Origin: Rubritalea tangerina
GTDB lineage: Bacteria > Verrucomicrobiota > Verrucomicrobiia > Verrucomicrobiales > Akkermansiaceae
Length of the DNA stretch: 64,000 nt
Assembly (NCBI RefSeq): GCF_042683245.1
Contig: NZ_JBHUJB010000054.1
Coordinates: forward strand, 1 to 64,000
Direction of reading: 5' to 3'
Part shown: one piece after another, positions 1 through 8,302 of the stretch
How positions within the stretch are numbered: position 1 is the first letter of the stretch
Layout of the letters: each line of letters starts with the position of its first letter
Made by a program: the position numbers and the translations under genes
The notes under the pieces: model-generated
What the model saw: the letters and a program-made list of their open reading frames with translations, nothing else
What the model was told of the DNA's origin: nothing
Databases searched by the model: none

Positions 1-102
1 GTCGAGTACGCAGATTTGATGTTTCTTATCACTGAGGTCGACGCCGACAATCGTTGCTTGCTTTGTTTTTTTTTCATAAGCCATGAGCTTACCAGCAACC
101 AT
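1..102 (-). CDS. IS110-family transposase, N-terminal fragment (cut by window edge)
   Basis: Reading leftward from an ATG at 102, an open frame of 34 codons runs off the window. It contains TIVGVDLSDKKHQICVLD, which matches the start of the RuvC-like DEDD catalytic domain of IS110 transposases, where the Asp of GVD is the first catalytic acid. A purine-rich GAGAGGTGAGG lies just upstream of 102; a second in-frame ATG is at 84. IS110 elements have no long terminal inverted repeats and I could not place the element's end, which should lie between this start and the SRPBCC gene at 198. The family call rests on this short stretch only. Confidence 0.6.
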   Translation of the reverse strand, partial: MVAGKLMAYEKKTKQATIVGVDLSDKKHQICVLD

Positions 103-197
103 GGCGCGGCCTCACCTCTCTTCTCATTCTATCTTTTTTATGTGGGAAAATTGGTGGATAGGAGTGGTGGACTTGGCTGGGAGAAGTTGTTAGTGGT

Positions 198-1175
198 ATG
201 AGCATGATGAGATTGTTGGGGGTACTGTGGTGTGTATTTATTTATCTTTGTCCTATGAGCCATGCTGAGAAAAACTATGAAGTGAGTGTCCTGCTGGATG
301 CGGAGGTTGAGAAATGTTGGGGAGCAATAGTGGGGAGGGAGCATGCCTGGATGGAACACATGCGGGTAGAGCTTGAGGCTGGAGGAGATTTTGTTGTGAG
401 CAGCAAGTTACCTTACCTTTCTGGGCGTCATCGTGTGGTTTCGTTCAAGGAGAATGAGAGGCTGAAGCTGCAGTGGTATGTGGAGGGGTGGCCGAGTGAG
501 GTTGAGGTCGTTTTAGAACCTGAAAAGGGAAAGACTCGTCTGACTTTGCAGATGGCAGTGGATGCTGAGGGGGCGCCCGAATCGGTGGAGGCCTTGAAGT
601 ACCCTGATCATTATTTTTATTTTATTGGCCAGAGTTGGCGGCATAGTTTGCAGGACCTCAAGTCGCAGTTATTAGGTGGAACGAAGGGCGTGCGTGTACT
701 ACGTGCTAACAATGATCATTTGGTACGTTTAGAAGTAGAGATTAAAGCTCCAGCGAAGAAGGTTTTTGAGGCATTGACGCAAGAGGCCTTGGTCAAGAAG
801 TGGAATGCTGGATTGTGTATGAAAGAGGGTAAGATTGAGGGAAAGGTGGGGGGAGTTTACAGTTACGGTTGGTATCCCTTGGGGACTCCTGAGGGAGAGA
901 TAGAAGATGGGCCGATGAAGGTTTTGGAACTAGAGAAAGACAAGCTGTTAGTGATTGACTGGTATGGGGGCACTGAGAAATCGCGCGTGAGCTGGGAAAT
1001 TGAGCCAATGGGGGATGGGCGTGTGAAAGTGAAGTTCAAGCATGCGACTTTACTAGGGCATTCGCATGGAAATGTTTGGAGTTACCGGAGTGGGTGGGCA
1101 GATAGTTTGTATGCACTCAAGTGGTATCTAGAGCGTGATGAGTGCATGGGGGATTGGTTAAAAGAGAAGCAATAA
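198..1175 (+). CDS. Secreted tandem SRPBCC (AHSA1-like) protein
   Basis: A 325-residue protein with a probable signal peptide (about residues 1-23, ending SHA). Two START/SRPBCC-type lipid-binding folds follow: one at about 28-160 and a clearer AHSA1-like copy at about 175-320. The second begins APAKKVFEALTQ, where the family has its first strand and helix, and ends with the GW...L..LKWYLE helix typical of AHSA1. The family binds hydrophobic ligands or partner proteins; no specific ligand can be deduced. The stop is four bases before the ATG of the next gene, so the two are probably co-transcribed. Export of an AHSA1-like protein is unusual and depends on the signal-peptide reading. Confidence 0.8.
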   Translation: MSMMRLLGVLWCVFIYLCPMSHAEKNYEVSVLLDAEVEKCWGAIVGREHAWMEHMRVELEAGGDFVVSSKLPYLSGRHRVVSFKENERLKLQWYVEGWPSEVEVVLEPEKGKTRLTLQMAVDAEGAPESVEALKYPDHYFYFIGQSWRHSLQDLKSQLLGGTKGVRVLRANNDHLVRLEVEIKAPAKKVFEALTQEALVKKWNAGLCMKEGKIEGKVGGVYSYGWYPLGTPEGEIEDGPMKVLELEKDKLLVIDWYGGTEKSRVSWEIEPMGDGRVKVKFKHATLLGHSHGNVWSYRSGWADSLYALKWYLERDECMGDWLKEKQ

Positions 1176-1179
1176 AATA

Positions 1180-3018
1180 ATGAGCTTTGTAGATTTGTCT
1201 GTGTCTGGGGAACGCAGAGAGGAGATAAGAGTATTTTTGGAAGAGGTTGAGCGCGAGCATGGTGTTCAGGTATTGTACGCCTGTGAGTCGGGAAGTCGTG
1301 CGTGGGGATTTGCATCTCCCGACAGTGATTACGACATTCGCTTCATCTACCAAGAGAAGGAGGCTTCCGACTTTGGTGGTGAGGGGGATACGATTGAGTT
1401 ACCGATTGAGAATGATCTGGATGCTGGCGGGTGGAATGTGGATAAGGCATTAGGTTTGTTACAGAAGAGTAATGGGGCTCTGATAGAGTGGTTGCACTCG
1501 CCGATTGTGTATTCAGAGGTGGATGGATTTCTTGATGAATGGCGAGGCTTAGCTCACAAGGTGTTAGCCGAGTGGAATTTGGTCTCTCACTATCGTGGGC
1601 ACGCGCGCCAGATTTTAGAGAAAAAATTGAAGGAGGCATCGGTGACAGCTAAGAGTTATCTGTATGCATTACGCACGACGCTTTGTGCGGAATGGGTGAT
1701 TCGCTACCGGACTCATCCGCCTGTGCCATTTGAAGAATTACTTTGTTTATTGAGTGGAGAAGTTCGAGTGGCGGTTGACGACTTACTGAGTCGTAAATCT
1801 GGCCTAGGGGAAAAGGATTTGATTGATCCCATACCGGTGATTGATCGTTTTTTGAGGAAGCACATTCTATCAGAGCGACCAGACGATCTGAGTAGGATGA
1901 AGGAGGGTGGCTATCCCGAGGTGTCGTCTATTCGACGTAGGTGGACGGGGCGGGCGGCTAGGATATCGGATGTGGCGAGCCTCAATCTGAGGAGGGTCAA
2001 GCGTGATGATTTATTGTTGTTCCGTAGCATTGCGGGGTCACAGGCCTATGGGACATCTCACAGTGGGTCCGACGTGGACTACCGCGGAGTTTTTGCTCTG
2101 CCACAGCAATTGTTAGGGGGCTTAGAGTCATTGGACCAAGTGCAGGATGAACGCGGTGACGATGTGTGTTATGAATTAGGTAAGGTGTTAGCGATGCTGC
2201 AGAAGAATAATCCGAACATGATGGAATTGATGTACATGCCAGAGGACTGCGTGGTACACCGCTATGCTGTATGGGATATTTTGAAGCCTGAGGATTTTCT
2301 ATCAAAGAAGTGTGAGTTGAGTTTTGCAAATTATGCATTGGGGCAAGTGAAGAAGGCACGAGGTTTGAATAAGAAAATTGTGAACCCTGAGCCGGAAGAG
2401 AGGATGGGCTTGATTGATTTTTGTTATGTCTTGGAAGGTCAGGGGGCAAAGCCGTTGAGAGAATGGGCAGACGAGAGAGGGATTGATTTGGAGAGTGCTG
2501 GATTAGTGAAGGCGAGCCACGCCCCGAACACCTATGGTGTTTATGCTGGTCAAGCGTATCGCGGTGTGTTCTCGAGTAAGGCCGCTGATGAATTGATTTG
2601 CAGTTCAGTGGGGAAGGAGGCAAGGCCTGAGGCCTGGATGGTTGCCAATATGGATGCGTACAAGAAGCATTGTAAGGCGCACAAGGAATACTGGAGCTGG
2701 GTTAAGCACCGCAATGTGGATCGATATCAAACGAGTCAGGTGGCTGGTTATGATGCCAAGAACATGATGCACACACTACGTTTGTTAGATGTGGCTGAGG
2801 AGATTGCCCGGGAGGGATTGATTCGGGTCAGGCGGCCGAATGTGGAATTTTTGATGCGCGTGCGCTCAGGGGAGATGGACTACAACGATTTGTTAGATAT
2901 AGCAGAACAAAAGATGGCATCGGTCCGCGAGGCGTATGCTCAGTGTAGTTTGCCTGAGGAGCCTGATTTTGCGAAGACCAATGAGACGCTGATGGAGATG
3001 CGGGCGTTCATTGGTTGA
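1180..3018 (+). CDS. Double RlaP-like nucleotidyltransferase (PF10127 type)
   Basis: A 612-residue protein carrying two copies of a polymerase-beta-type nucleotidyltransferase. Copy one (about 1-270) has GSRAWGFASPDSDYDIR near residue 37. Copy two (about 280-612) has GSQAYGTSHSGSDVDYRG near residue 286. Both keep the GS...D.D pattern that binds metal and nucleotide. The closest named family is RlaP/YcgL (COG3541), linked elsewhere to RNA repair with RNA ligases. No ligase is adjacent here; the only close neighbour is the SRPBCC gene four bases upstream. Family members are usually single-domain, so this is an in-frame fusion of two diverged copies. The substrate is unknown. Confidence 0.82.
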   Translation: MSFVDLSVSGERREEIRVFLEEVEREHGVQVLYACESGSRAWGFASPDSDYDIRFIYQEKEASDFGGEGDTIELPIENDLDAGGWNVDKALGLLQKSNGALIEWLHSPIVYSEVDGFLDEWRGLAHKVLAEWNLVSHYRGHARQILEKKLKEASVTAKSYLYALRTTLCAEWVIRYRTHPPVPFEELLCLLSGEVRVAVDDLLSRKSGLGEKDLIDPIPVIDRFLRKHILSERPDDLSRMKEGGYPEVSSIRRRWTGRAARISDVASLNLRRVKRDDLLLFRSIAGSQAYGTSHSGSDVDYRGVFALPQQLLGGLESLDQVQDERGDDVCYELGKVLAMLQKNNPNMMELMYMPEDCVVHRYAVWDILKPEDFLSKKCELSFANYALGQVKKARGLNKKIVNPEPEERMGLIDFCYVLEGQGAKPLREWADERGIDLESAGLVKASHAPNTYGVYAGQAYRGVFSSKAADELICSSVGKEARPEAWMVANMDAYKKHCKAHKEYWSWVKHRNVDRYQTSQVAGYDAKNMMHTLRLLDVAEEIAREGLIRVRRPNVEFLMRVRSGEMDYNDLLDIAEQKMASVREAYAQCSLPEEPDFAKTNETLMEMRAFIG

Positions 3019-3032
3019 GGGGTGATGGAGGC

Positions 3033-3064
3033 AAAAAAAGACCTCAGCCTGAGTGGGCTGAGGT
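3033..3064 (-). terminator. Rho-independent terminator for the 3075-3572 gene
   Basis: An 8-bp GC-rich stem (CCTCAGCC at 3042-3049 with GGCTGAGG at 3056-3063) with a 6-nt loop. Read on the minus strand it is followed by seven T residues. It lies just past the stop of the minus-strand gene that ends at 3075. Confidence 0.8.
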
Positions 3065-3074
3065 GTGGTGGGGG

Positions 3075-3572
3075 TTAGGAATGGAGGACATCAGCGGCAT
3101 CGATTCGGACTTCGCCTAGGTAGATTTCGTCAAATTCGCTCGTTCCGTAGGGGGTTTTGGTGACGGTATATTCAGCTGATCGGACATGCTCGGCGAGTTG
3201 TTGGGTGATGGACTCGGTACGCGTATTGGGTACGACGAAGCGTGCATTGGCGAAGGCGATTTCGCTGATGAAGAGTTTTGTGAGGATTCCGTCAGCGATG
3301 ACTTCACGCAGGAGGTCATAGAAGCGTGCTTCTGTGGCATCAGGTTTCCCAATTTTTGTATAGATCGCTTCGAGTGAGAGGTCGAGAGCGGGGAGGGAAC
3401 GCAAGCCAGTGGTTTCTATGAGGTGGAAGGCGCCACGTTTACCAGCTTGGCCATTAGCCTCGACATTGGGCACAATGGTGAGGTGCTGTGACTGTTCTAT
3501 GAATTGAGCAAATTGGTGTTTATGGGCATCTGGGTAGGTTGAGAAGAAGAGTTCAGTCATAGTGGTTTTCAT
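3075..3572 (-). CDS. Hypothetical protein
   Basis: About 165 residues from the ATG at 3572. An in-frame GTG at 3611 would add 13 residues and an ATG at 3560 would shorten it; none has a convincing ribosome site. The protein is soluble, with no signal peptide or membrane segment. I do not recognise the family. It contains FHLIETTGLRSLPALDLSLE and later FISEIAFANARFVVP, and the even amino-acid mix suggests a real alpha/beta domain of about 150 residues. It is followed by its own terminator and stands apart from miaB, so it is probably transcribed alone. Confidence 0.6.
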   Translation of the reverse strand: MKTTMTELFFSTYPDAHKHQFAQFIEQSQHLTIVPNVEANGQAGKRGAFHLIETTGLRSLPALDLSLEAIYTKIGKPDATEARFYDLLREVIADGILTKLFISEIAFANARFVVPNTRTESITQQLAEHVRSAEYTVTKTPYGTSEFDEIYLGEVRIDAADVLHS

Positions 3573-3675
3573 GGGTTTCAATGGGGCTATCTGTGGCTGT
3601 AAATCAGCCACCGTGCATACTAACAGCAGGTGTTATAAAAATCAAGGTAAGATGGAATGCGCGTGGCTGGGGGGA

Positions 3676-3707
3676 CAAAAAAGCCTGACGCGCATGTGCG
3701 GTCAGGC
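3676..3707 (-). terminator. Rho-independent terminator of miaB
   Basis: The stem GCCTGAC (3683-3689) pairs with GTCAGGC (3701-3707) and is followed on the minus strand by six T residues. It sits 35 bases beyond the miaB stop. Confidence 0.8.
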
Positions 3708-3741
3708 TGAAATTGATTGGATTACCCGTTAGGGAGCAGCT

Positions 3742-5136
3742 TTATTCAGCTTCTTCTAGGGACTCGATGATCGGTGTTCCGTAGAGGGTGAAGCCGGTGC
3801 ATTCGTGGATCTTCGCTTTGAAGACTTTTCCGACGAGGCGGTCAGGGTTCCCTTCTAGGATGACGATCTTGTTTTGTGGGGTACGTGAGTTGAGGGTATT
3901 GGGGTTGTTCTTCGATGGGCCAGTACAGAGGACTTCTTGGACAGTGCCCACAAGAGCGTTGTTCTTGCGTTGTGCGATTTCGTTAACCACAGCGAGGAGG
4001 CGTTGGTTGCGGTCCTCTTTGACCTTTTCGGATAATTGGTCGAGCATGTCAGCTGCTGGAGTATTGCGGCGCTGAGAGTAGCGGAAAACAAAGCAGTTAT
4101 CGAATTCGAGTTCTTTGACACATTTGACGGTCTCTTCGAAATCTTCTTCTGTTTCCCCTGGGAAGCCGACGATGATGTCAGTGGTGATGGCCATATCTGG
4201 GCGGGCGGCCTTCATTTTCTTACAGATTTCGATGAATTTCTCGTTCTTGTATGGGCGGCGCATCAATTTGAGGATACGGTCGCTCCCACTTTGCATTGGG
4301 AAGTGGATGTGTGAGCAAAGTTTGGGTAGGTAGGTGAATGCCTCAACGAGGTCGTCACGGTAACCGATAGGGTGGGGGGAGGTGAAGCGGATGCGTTCGA
4401 GGCCCTCGATGGCGTGCACAGCCTCGAGTAATTGGACGAATGGGGATTTACCATCCACTTTGGGGAATTCGGTGCGGCCGTAGAGGTTGACAATCTGGCC
4501 GAGGAGGGTGACTTCTTTGACTCCGCGTGCAACGAGTGATTCGCATTCCTCAACGATGTCTTGGATAGGGCGTCCACGTTCGCGGCCACGTGTGTCAGGA
4601 ACGATGCAGTAGGAGCATTTCATGTTGCAGCCCTGCATGATGGAAACGAAAGCCGTGGGGTCCGTCGTTTCCTTGACGTGGTCCTTAATGGTGTTTTGAG
4701 AATCTTTCTCTTCGTCAATGTCACAGATGTGGTCCCCCTTATAGGTGAGCTTGAGGTCGTCCATGCGGCGCTCCAAGCGGTTCTGGAGGATACCATCGAC
4801 GTATTCGAAAACTTTATGGTATTTCTGGGTGCCGACTACGACGTCGAGGTGTGGCACGTTTTGGAAGAGCTCTTGGCCGCGCGACTGGGCCATGCAGCCC
4901 ATGAAGCCGTAGACGACATGGGGGCGCTTTTTGCGGTGCTGGACCATGCTGCCCATTTTGCCGAGAGCCTTTTGTTCTGCTTGGTCGCGGACCGAGCAGG
5001 TATTCACAAGGATCGCATCAGCTTTGAACTCGTCTTTGGTGACCGTGTAACCACCTTCAGTAAACATCCGAGCAACCTGCTCAGAATCACGCTCGTTCAT
5101 TTGTCATCCGTAGGTTTTGATGAATACGTTGGGCAT
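3742..5136 (-). CDS. miaB: tRNA-2-methylthio-N6-dimethylallyladenosine synthase MiaB, probable selenoprotein with in-frame UGA
   Basis: A radical-SAM methylthiotransferase that adds the 2-methylthio group to i6A37 of tRNAs reading UNN codons. Domains are UPF0004, radical SAM (Cys170, Cys174 and Cys177 in CxxxCxxC) and TRAM. Starting at ATG 5136 the protein reads MPNVFIKTYG, then UGA (5106-5104), then QMNERDSEQ. The family consensus is TYGCQMN, so UGA replaces exactly the first Cys of the second iron-sulfur cluster; the other two (NTCS, residue 47; MGCMAQ, residue 81) are present. Conceptual length is 464, normal for MiaB. An AAGGAT lies upstream of 5136. The conventional alternative, starting at ATG 5100, would lose the first strand and a cluster ligand. 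A SECIS-like hairpin follows the UGA. A nonsense mutation or sequencing error remains possible. Confidence 0.85.
5068..5106 (-). promoter_or_regulatory. Candidate bacterial SECIS element in miaB
   Basis: On the minus strand, after the UGA at 5106-5104 and a 25-nt spacer, the loop AGGTT (5078-5074) is closed by a 6-bp stem CTGAGC/GCTCGG (5084-5079 with 5073-5068; one G-U pair). Bacterial SECIS elements typically place an apical loop with a G in its first two positions 16-37 nt after UGA; in E. coli fdhF the loop is AGGUCU. The match covers loop sequence and spacing only. No folding energy was computed. Confidence 0.65.
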
Positions 5137-5300
5137 GGTCTTGTTATCCTTTTAGAGTGAATGAGATAGGGCGCAGGCGAGTTGCAGGCGCGGATCGGGT
5201 CGCTTGATATAGCGTGGATTTTGCAGATTGCAAGCCGATTGCAGGCTTGTCATGGCTAACATCTTTTCATAGCCTCCAAGCACCTTATGAAGGCAGCTAT

Positions 5301-5372
5301 GCCCCGGTAGTTCAATGGATAGAACGAGGCTCTCCTAAAGCTTAGATCTGGGTTCGACTCCCGGTCGGGGTA
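5301..5372 (+). tRNA. tRNA-Arg (anticodon CCT)
   Basis: A full cloverleaf can be drawn. The acceptor stem is GCCCCGG with TCGGGGT. The D arm is GTTC/GAAC. The anticodon stem AGGCT/AGCTT holds the loop CTCCTAA, anticodon CCT, reading AGG. The T arm is CTGGG/CCCGG with loop TTCGACT. The discriminator is A and CCA is not encoded. Six bases past its end begins a stretch of degraded coding sequence, as often happens where elements have integrated at a tRNA. Confidence 0.95.
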
Positions 5373-5377
5373 TTTGC

Positions 5378-5677
5378 TTGAAAGCTTATGTTTTGTGGCA
5401 TGGGGGGATAGAAGTCGGAAAATGGGATTTCGTGCTGGTTTTGCCGGTTGCGGTTATTTGGGTTCACCAAGCTGGGCGAAATCTAGGTCATTTGATTGGT
5501 CGAGGTGTGGCTTGGGGATACGGGACTAGCACATTGAATGTGTCTATATATGGCGACCGTCTCCGTTTCTTAGATTCTAATGGAGAAGATTGGGGGTGGA
5601 ATTCAAACAAAGATATAGCGTGTTGGGTAAGAAAGGATGATGAGGACCTAAAAAAACTGAGCATTAGGCGAACTTAA
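5378..5677 (+). pseudogene. Possible gene remnant beside tRNA-Arg
   Basis: A 99-codon open frame starts six bases after the tRNA. Its second half (about residues 50-95) has a protein-like mix of charged and aromatic residues, while the first part is hydrophobic and less convincing. It has no ribosome site, no family I recognise and weaker G skew than its surroundings. The whole 5373-5912 gap looks like eroded coding sequence, so I treat this as a remnant and not an active gene. It may also be a chance frame. Confidence 0.25.
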
Positions 5678-5722
5678 AGCATACCAGCCACGAACTAGGT
5701 CAATACGCTTTGATCATTTTTC

Positions 5723-5888
5723 ATGAATGAACTAATTGAAAGGATTGCGAGACTCAACTTGGGTTAGAGGTTGGGTGCAGCGTCTTGTTCGGTGACATCA
5801 AAGATCCTTATATGGATACTGTGTATTATGGAGCAAAAGTGTGGTCAAAGCATGTTGGTTGGGAACTTGGTGACGACTTTCTGTAGGC
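5723..5888 (+). pseudogene. Frameshifted coding remnant
   Basis: From ATG 5723 a frame gives MNELIERIARLNLG and stops at TAG 5765. An overlapping frame then reads QLGLEVGCSVLFGDIK, continues to WSKHVGWELGDDFL and stops near 5888. The two look like parts of one small protein split by a frameshift. I do not recognise it. Together with the preceding frame it fills the 540-base gap between the tRNA and the next gene. Confidence 0.3.
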
Positions 5889-5912
5889 TGAGGGGGTACC
5901 TTCGTTAGTTGT

Positions 5913-6743
5913 TTAGGGCTGTGTTTGTGTGGCAAGTGATAGGGTCATTACAATGGGCAGGTGGTCGGAAGCGACTCTCTCCTCTAACACCTGTACTTCA
6001 TGAACCATCCAAGATTTTTTGGGTCTGAGTAGCAAGTAATCGATTTGTTTAGATTTATGTTTGGCACCAATGGTAGGTAAGGTTTTACCGAGGTTTTCAT
6101 AGTACCAACCTTTTTGGGCGAGCTTTGCAAGGGGGGGGCTGGACGGGGTCGCATTTAGGTCGCCGGCTAGGATGCTTGGAAGTGAGTGCTCCTGCATGAA
6201 GGCTCTTTCGATGACATTGACGGTGGCTAATCTCGCTTCTTGGGAGCCTATGGATTTGAGCCAATCGAAATGCGTGTTGATAAAGCGGACGGTGGTACCT
6301 TCGTCATAGAGGTTTGAGAGGTCAACATCGACGGCCATTGCCTGATACCGGCTGCTGCTGGCACTGGGGATAGATAGGTTACCGACCCACTTGAATGGAT
6401 GTTTGGAGAGTATGGCATCACCATAGCCAGTATCTTTTCCTAGTGATGGGCCAAAGACGTATGCCATGCCTGTCAATTTTCCGAGTTCTTTGGCCATCTC
6501 TCTGTTGCCGATTTCTTGGAGACCCACGATGTCAGGGTTTTGGTCGGAAATAATTTTGCTGATACGGGCTAGATCTTTTTTCTTATCCATCCCGATACCG
6601 TAATGGATGTTGTAGCTCATTACTTTGATCCGCGGTGGCTTTGCCTCATTGGCTTGTGTTAGATCGGTGAGCAAGATGAGAGCAAGGCAGCAAAGTGTTG
6701 TTGGAAGTAGAGAATGTGAGAAGCGAAGCATAGCTAATGGCAT
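5913..6743 (-). CDS. Secreted endonuclease/exonuclease/phosphatase-family protein
   Basis: A 276-residue protein with an N-terminal signal peptide (about residues 1-32, ending TQANEA). The EEP fold shows the usual landmarks in order: SYNIHYG (about 43), LQEIG with the metal-binding Glu (about 76), NTHFDW (about 157), GDLNATP with catalytic Asp and Asn (about 193) and SDHLPI with the C-terminal Asp-His pair (about 259). The family cleaves phosphodiesters in nucleic acids, phosphoinositides or sphingolipids. Export favours an extracellular or periplasmic phosphodiesterase, but the substrate is unknown. ATG 6731 is an alternative start. It is transcribed alone. Confidence 0.85.
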   Translation of the reverse strand: MPLAMLRFSHSLLPTTLCCLALILLTDLTQANEAKPPRIKVMSYNIHYGIGMDKKKDLARISKIISDQNPDIVGLQEIGNREMAKELGKLTGMAYVFGPSLGKDTGYGDAILSKHPFKWVGNLSIPSASSSRYQAMAVDVDLSNLYDEGTTVRFINTHFDWLKSIGSQEARLATVNVIERAFMQEHSLPSILAGDLNATPSSPPLAKLAQKGWYYENLGKTLPTIGAKHKSKQIDYLLLRPKKSWMVHEVQVLEERVASDHLPIVMTLSLATQTQP

Positions 6744-6980
6744 ATGAGTGGTGAGTAATTATGCGAAATTAGGGGATCTCATGTGTATGTGAGGTATAAT
6801 GCCTTGGCATTAATGAGATAGAGTTAGCATTTTTATAGAAGGGTGTTTTTTGATGTTGAGAAAGAAAAGCGCAATGCAATGTCACAATTGTGCAGGTTCA
6901 AGTCAATGGGGGGTGAGAGATGGGATTTTGTTCGGCAAGGGTTTGCTGAGTGAGATTTCACAGAAAAGAAGAAAAATGAT

Positions 6981-7322
6981 ATGAAAAGCATTTCGATACT
7001 ATTAGTGATGATGTTTAGCGGGGTAGCATTCGCTCATGAGGCTAAGGAGCAGCCTCGTTGTGAGTTATTATCCATTACCGCCAAAGATGTTGAGAAGGCC
7101 GAGAAGCAGTATGTGGGGTTGAAGGTTCAAGCCGCGCTTAAATTGGCGAAGCAACAGAAGCAAATGTTCCGCGTGGTTGAGCGAGATGGCGAGCCACTGA
7201 TGGCCACACGCGATTTTAGGCCTGGACGAATCAACGCGAAGGTGGCTGACGACAAGGTGGTGTCGATCCGAGTGGAGGGGTATCGGCCAGTTGAGAAAAA
7301 AGGTAAGACGGCGCAAAGGTAA
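6981..7322 (+). CDS. Small exported protein resembling I78-family peptidase inhibitors
   Basis: A 113-residue protein with a signal peptide (MKSISILLVMMFSGVAFA, residues 1-18). The mature part reads YVGLKVQAALKLAK, then MFRVVERDGE, then RDFRPGRINAKV and IRVEG. This follows the I78 (Aspergillus elastase inhibitor) layout: a VG...A helix, RV...G, DYRPDRLN and a final strand. I78 inhibitors are exported blockers of serine proteases. The usual C-terminal Cys is replaced (VEGYRP), so the disulfide seen in some members is absent, and the tail is longer and basic. Assignment is by pattern only. Confidence 0.65.
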   Translation: MKSISILLVMMFSGVAFAHEAKEQPRCELLSITAKDVEKAEKQYVGLKVQAALKLAKQQKQMFRVVERDGEPLMATRDFRPGRINAKVADDKVVSIRVEGYRPVEKKGKTAQR

Positions 7323-7332
7323 GTACGTTTTT

Positions 7333-7366
7333 GAGTATCAGTGCATGAGATTGTGCTGATACTCAT
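7333..7366. terminator. Hairpin between convergent genes
   Basis: TGAGTATCAG (7333-7342) pairs perfectly with CTGATACTCA (7357-7366). It lies between the I78-like gene and the convergent hydrolase gene. The T tract on either strand is poor, so termination is likely but not certain. Confidence 0.45.
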
Positions 7367-7399
7367 TGTTTAGAGGGGGCTCCATGCCTAGCAGTTTTG

Positions 7400-8302
7400 T
7401 TATTGAGGGGACAGTGTGTCACTGAAGTGACGGGCGATGGCATCAGAGGCGAGACGGACAGGTTCAGTCTGATCGTAGAATTCGAATTGGGTGATGTTAT
7501 CGAGCCATAGCCCCGTGGCCCAAGGGGTGGCAGCTTCAGCGAACTGTTTGATTCCATGAGGGATGACAGCGGCTTTTGAATGGACGAAGAAGAGAGGTTT
7601 TGAAAGTTGATCGGCCAGGGTTATGGCGTCGAATGTGAGCCAGGGTCTCCAAGAGGCGAGGTTGAATTGATTATCATAGGCGGCGATGAGCCCTCGGTCT
7701 GGCTCTGTATAGTAGGGGGCCTGGTACATGAGGGCTGTTTGGTCAGTGGTACTTGCTGCTGTGATGGTGGTGATTTGGCCGGTCTCTTGAAATTTTTGGG
7801 AAGCTTTGTCGCTAGTGGCGATGAGTGCGCTGTAGGCGTCTGGGCCACCATAGACCTCTTTGGCGATCGCAGGATTATGAAGCCAGGGGGCCACGAGAGC
7901 GATGGTTTTCAGGGCTGGGGTTTCCGTAAAAGCCTTTACCATGTAGCCGGAGCTCGCACAGAGGCCAAGACCTGCGATTTGGGAGGTGTCGACATCGGGG
8001 CAGCGGGTGAGAAAATGGACGGCGGCTTTGATATCTTCGGTTTTTGCGATGGGATCCTCGAGGAAGCGGTTTTCTCCTTCTGATTGGCCCCAACCAGAAA
8101 AGTCAAAAGTGAATGCGGCGAAGCCACGTTGAGCAAGTTCTGCGGCGTAGACATGGGGCATTTGTTCTTTGACGGTGGTCCAAGCTCCTGTGACGACAAT
8201 GACTGGTGGTGGGCTGGATGGAAGTGGGGTAGGGAGGTAGAGCTTTGCTATGAGTTTGTTCCCATTTGAGAGGAAGCTGTGTGTGGTGTAGTTAGGTGTC
8301 AT
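7400..8302 (-). CDS. Alpha/beta hydrolase (YcjY/dienelactone-hydrolase-like)
   Basis: A 300-residue cytosolic alpha/beta hydrolase. Visible features are VVTGAW near the oxyanion strand, FDFSGWGQSEG after strand 4, and the nucleophile elbow GLGLCASSGY at about residue 118. In the elbow the nucleophile position (G-x-Nuc-x-S/G) is Cys, as in dienelactone hydrolase and YcjY-type relatives. The late acid/His part is less clear; FVHSKAAVIPHG may hold the acid or His strand. The natural substrate is unknown. The gene stands alone and converges with the I78-like gene. Confidence 0.75.
   Translation of the reverse strand: MTPNYTTHSFLSNGNKLIAKLYLPTPLPSSPPPVIVVTGAWTTVKEQMPHVYAAELAQRGFAAFTFDFSGWGQSEGENRFLEDPIAKTEDIKAAVHFLTRCPDVDTSQIAGLGLCASSGYMVKAFTETPALKTIALVAPWLHNPAIAKEVYGGPDAYSALIATSDKASQKFQETGQITTITAASTTDQTALMYQAPYYTEPDRGLIAAYDNQFNLASWRPWLTFDAITLADQLSKPLFFVHSKAAVIPHGIKQFAEAATPWATGLWLDNITQFEFYDQTEPVRLASDAIARHFSDTLSPQ

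Noticed and set aside
1997..2623. 208-residue open frame antisense to the nucleotidyltransferase gene
   Set aside because: Ser/Pro/His-rich and without family features. It results from the strong strand skew; the opposite strand holds a clear gene.
3742..5100. Annotating miaB from ATG 5100 as a complete 452-residue protein
   Set aside because: It drops the first beta strand and a cluster-binding residue, while an intact upstream frame from ATG 5136 restores the family start with only UGA at the Cys position.
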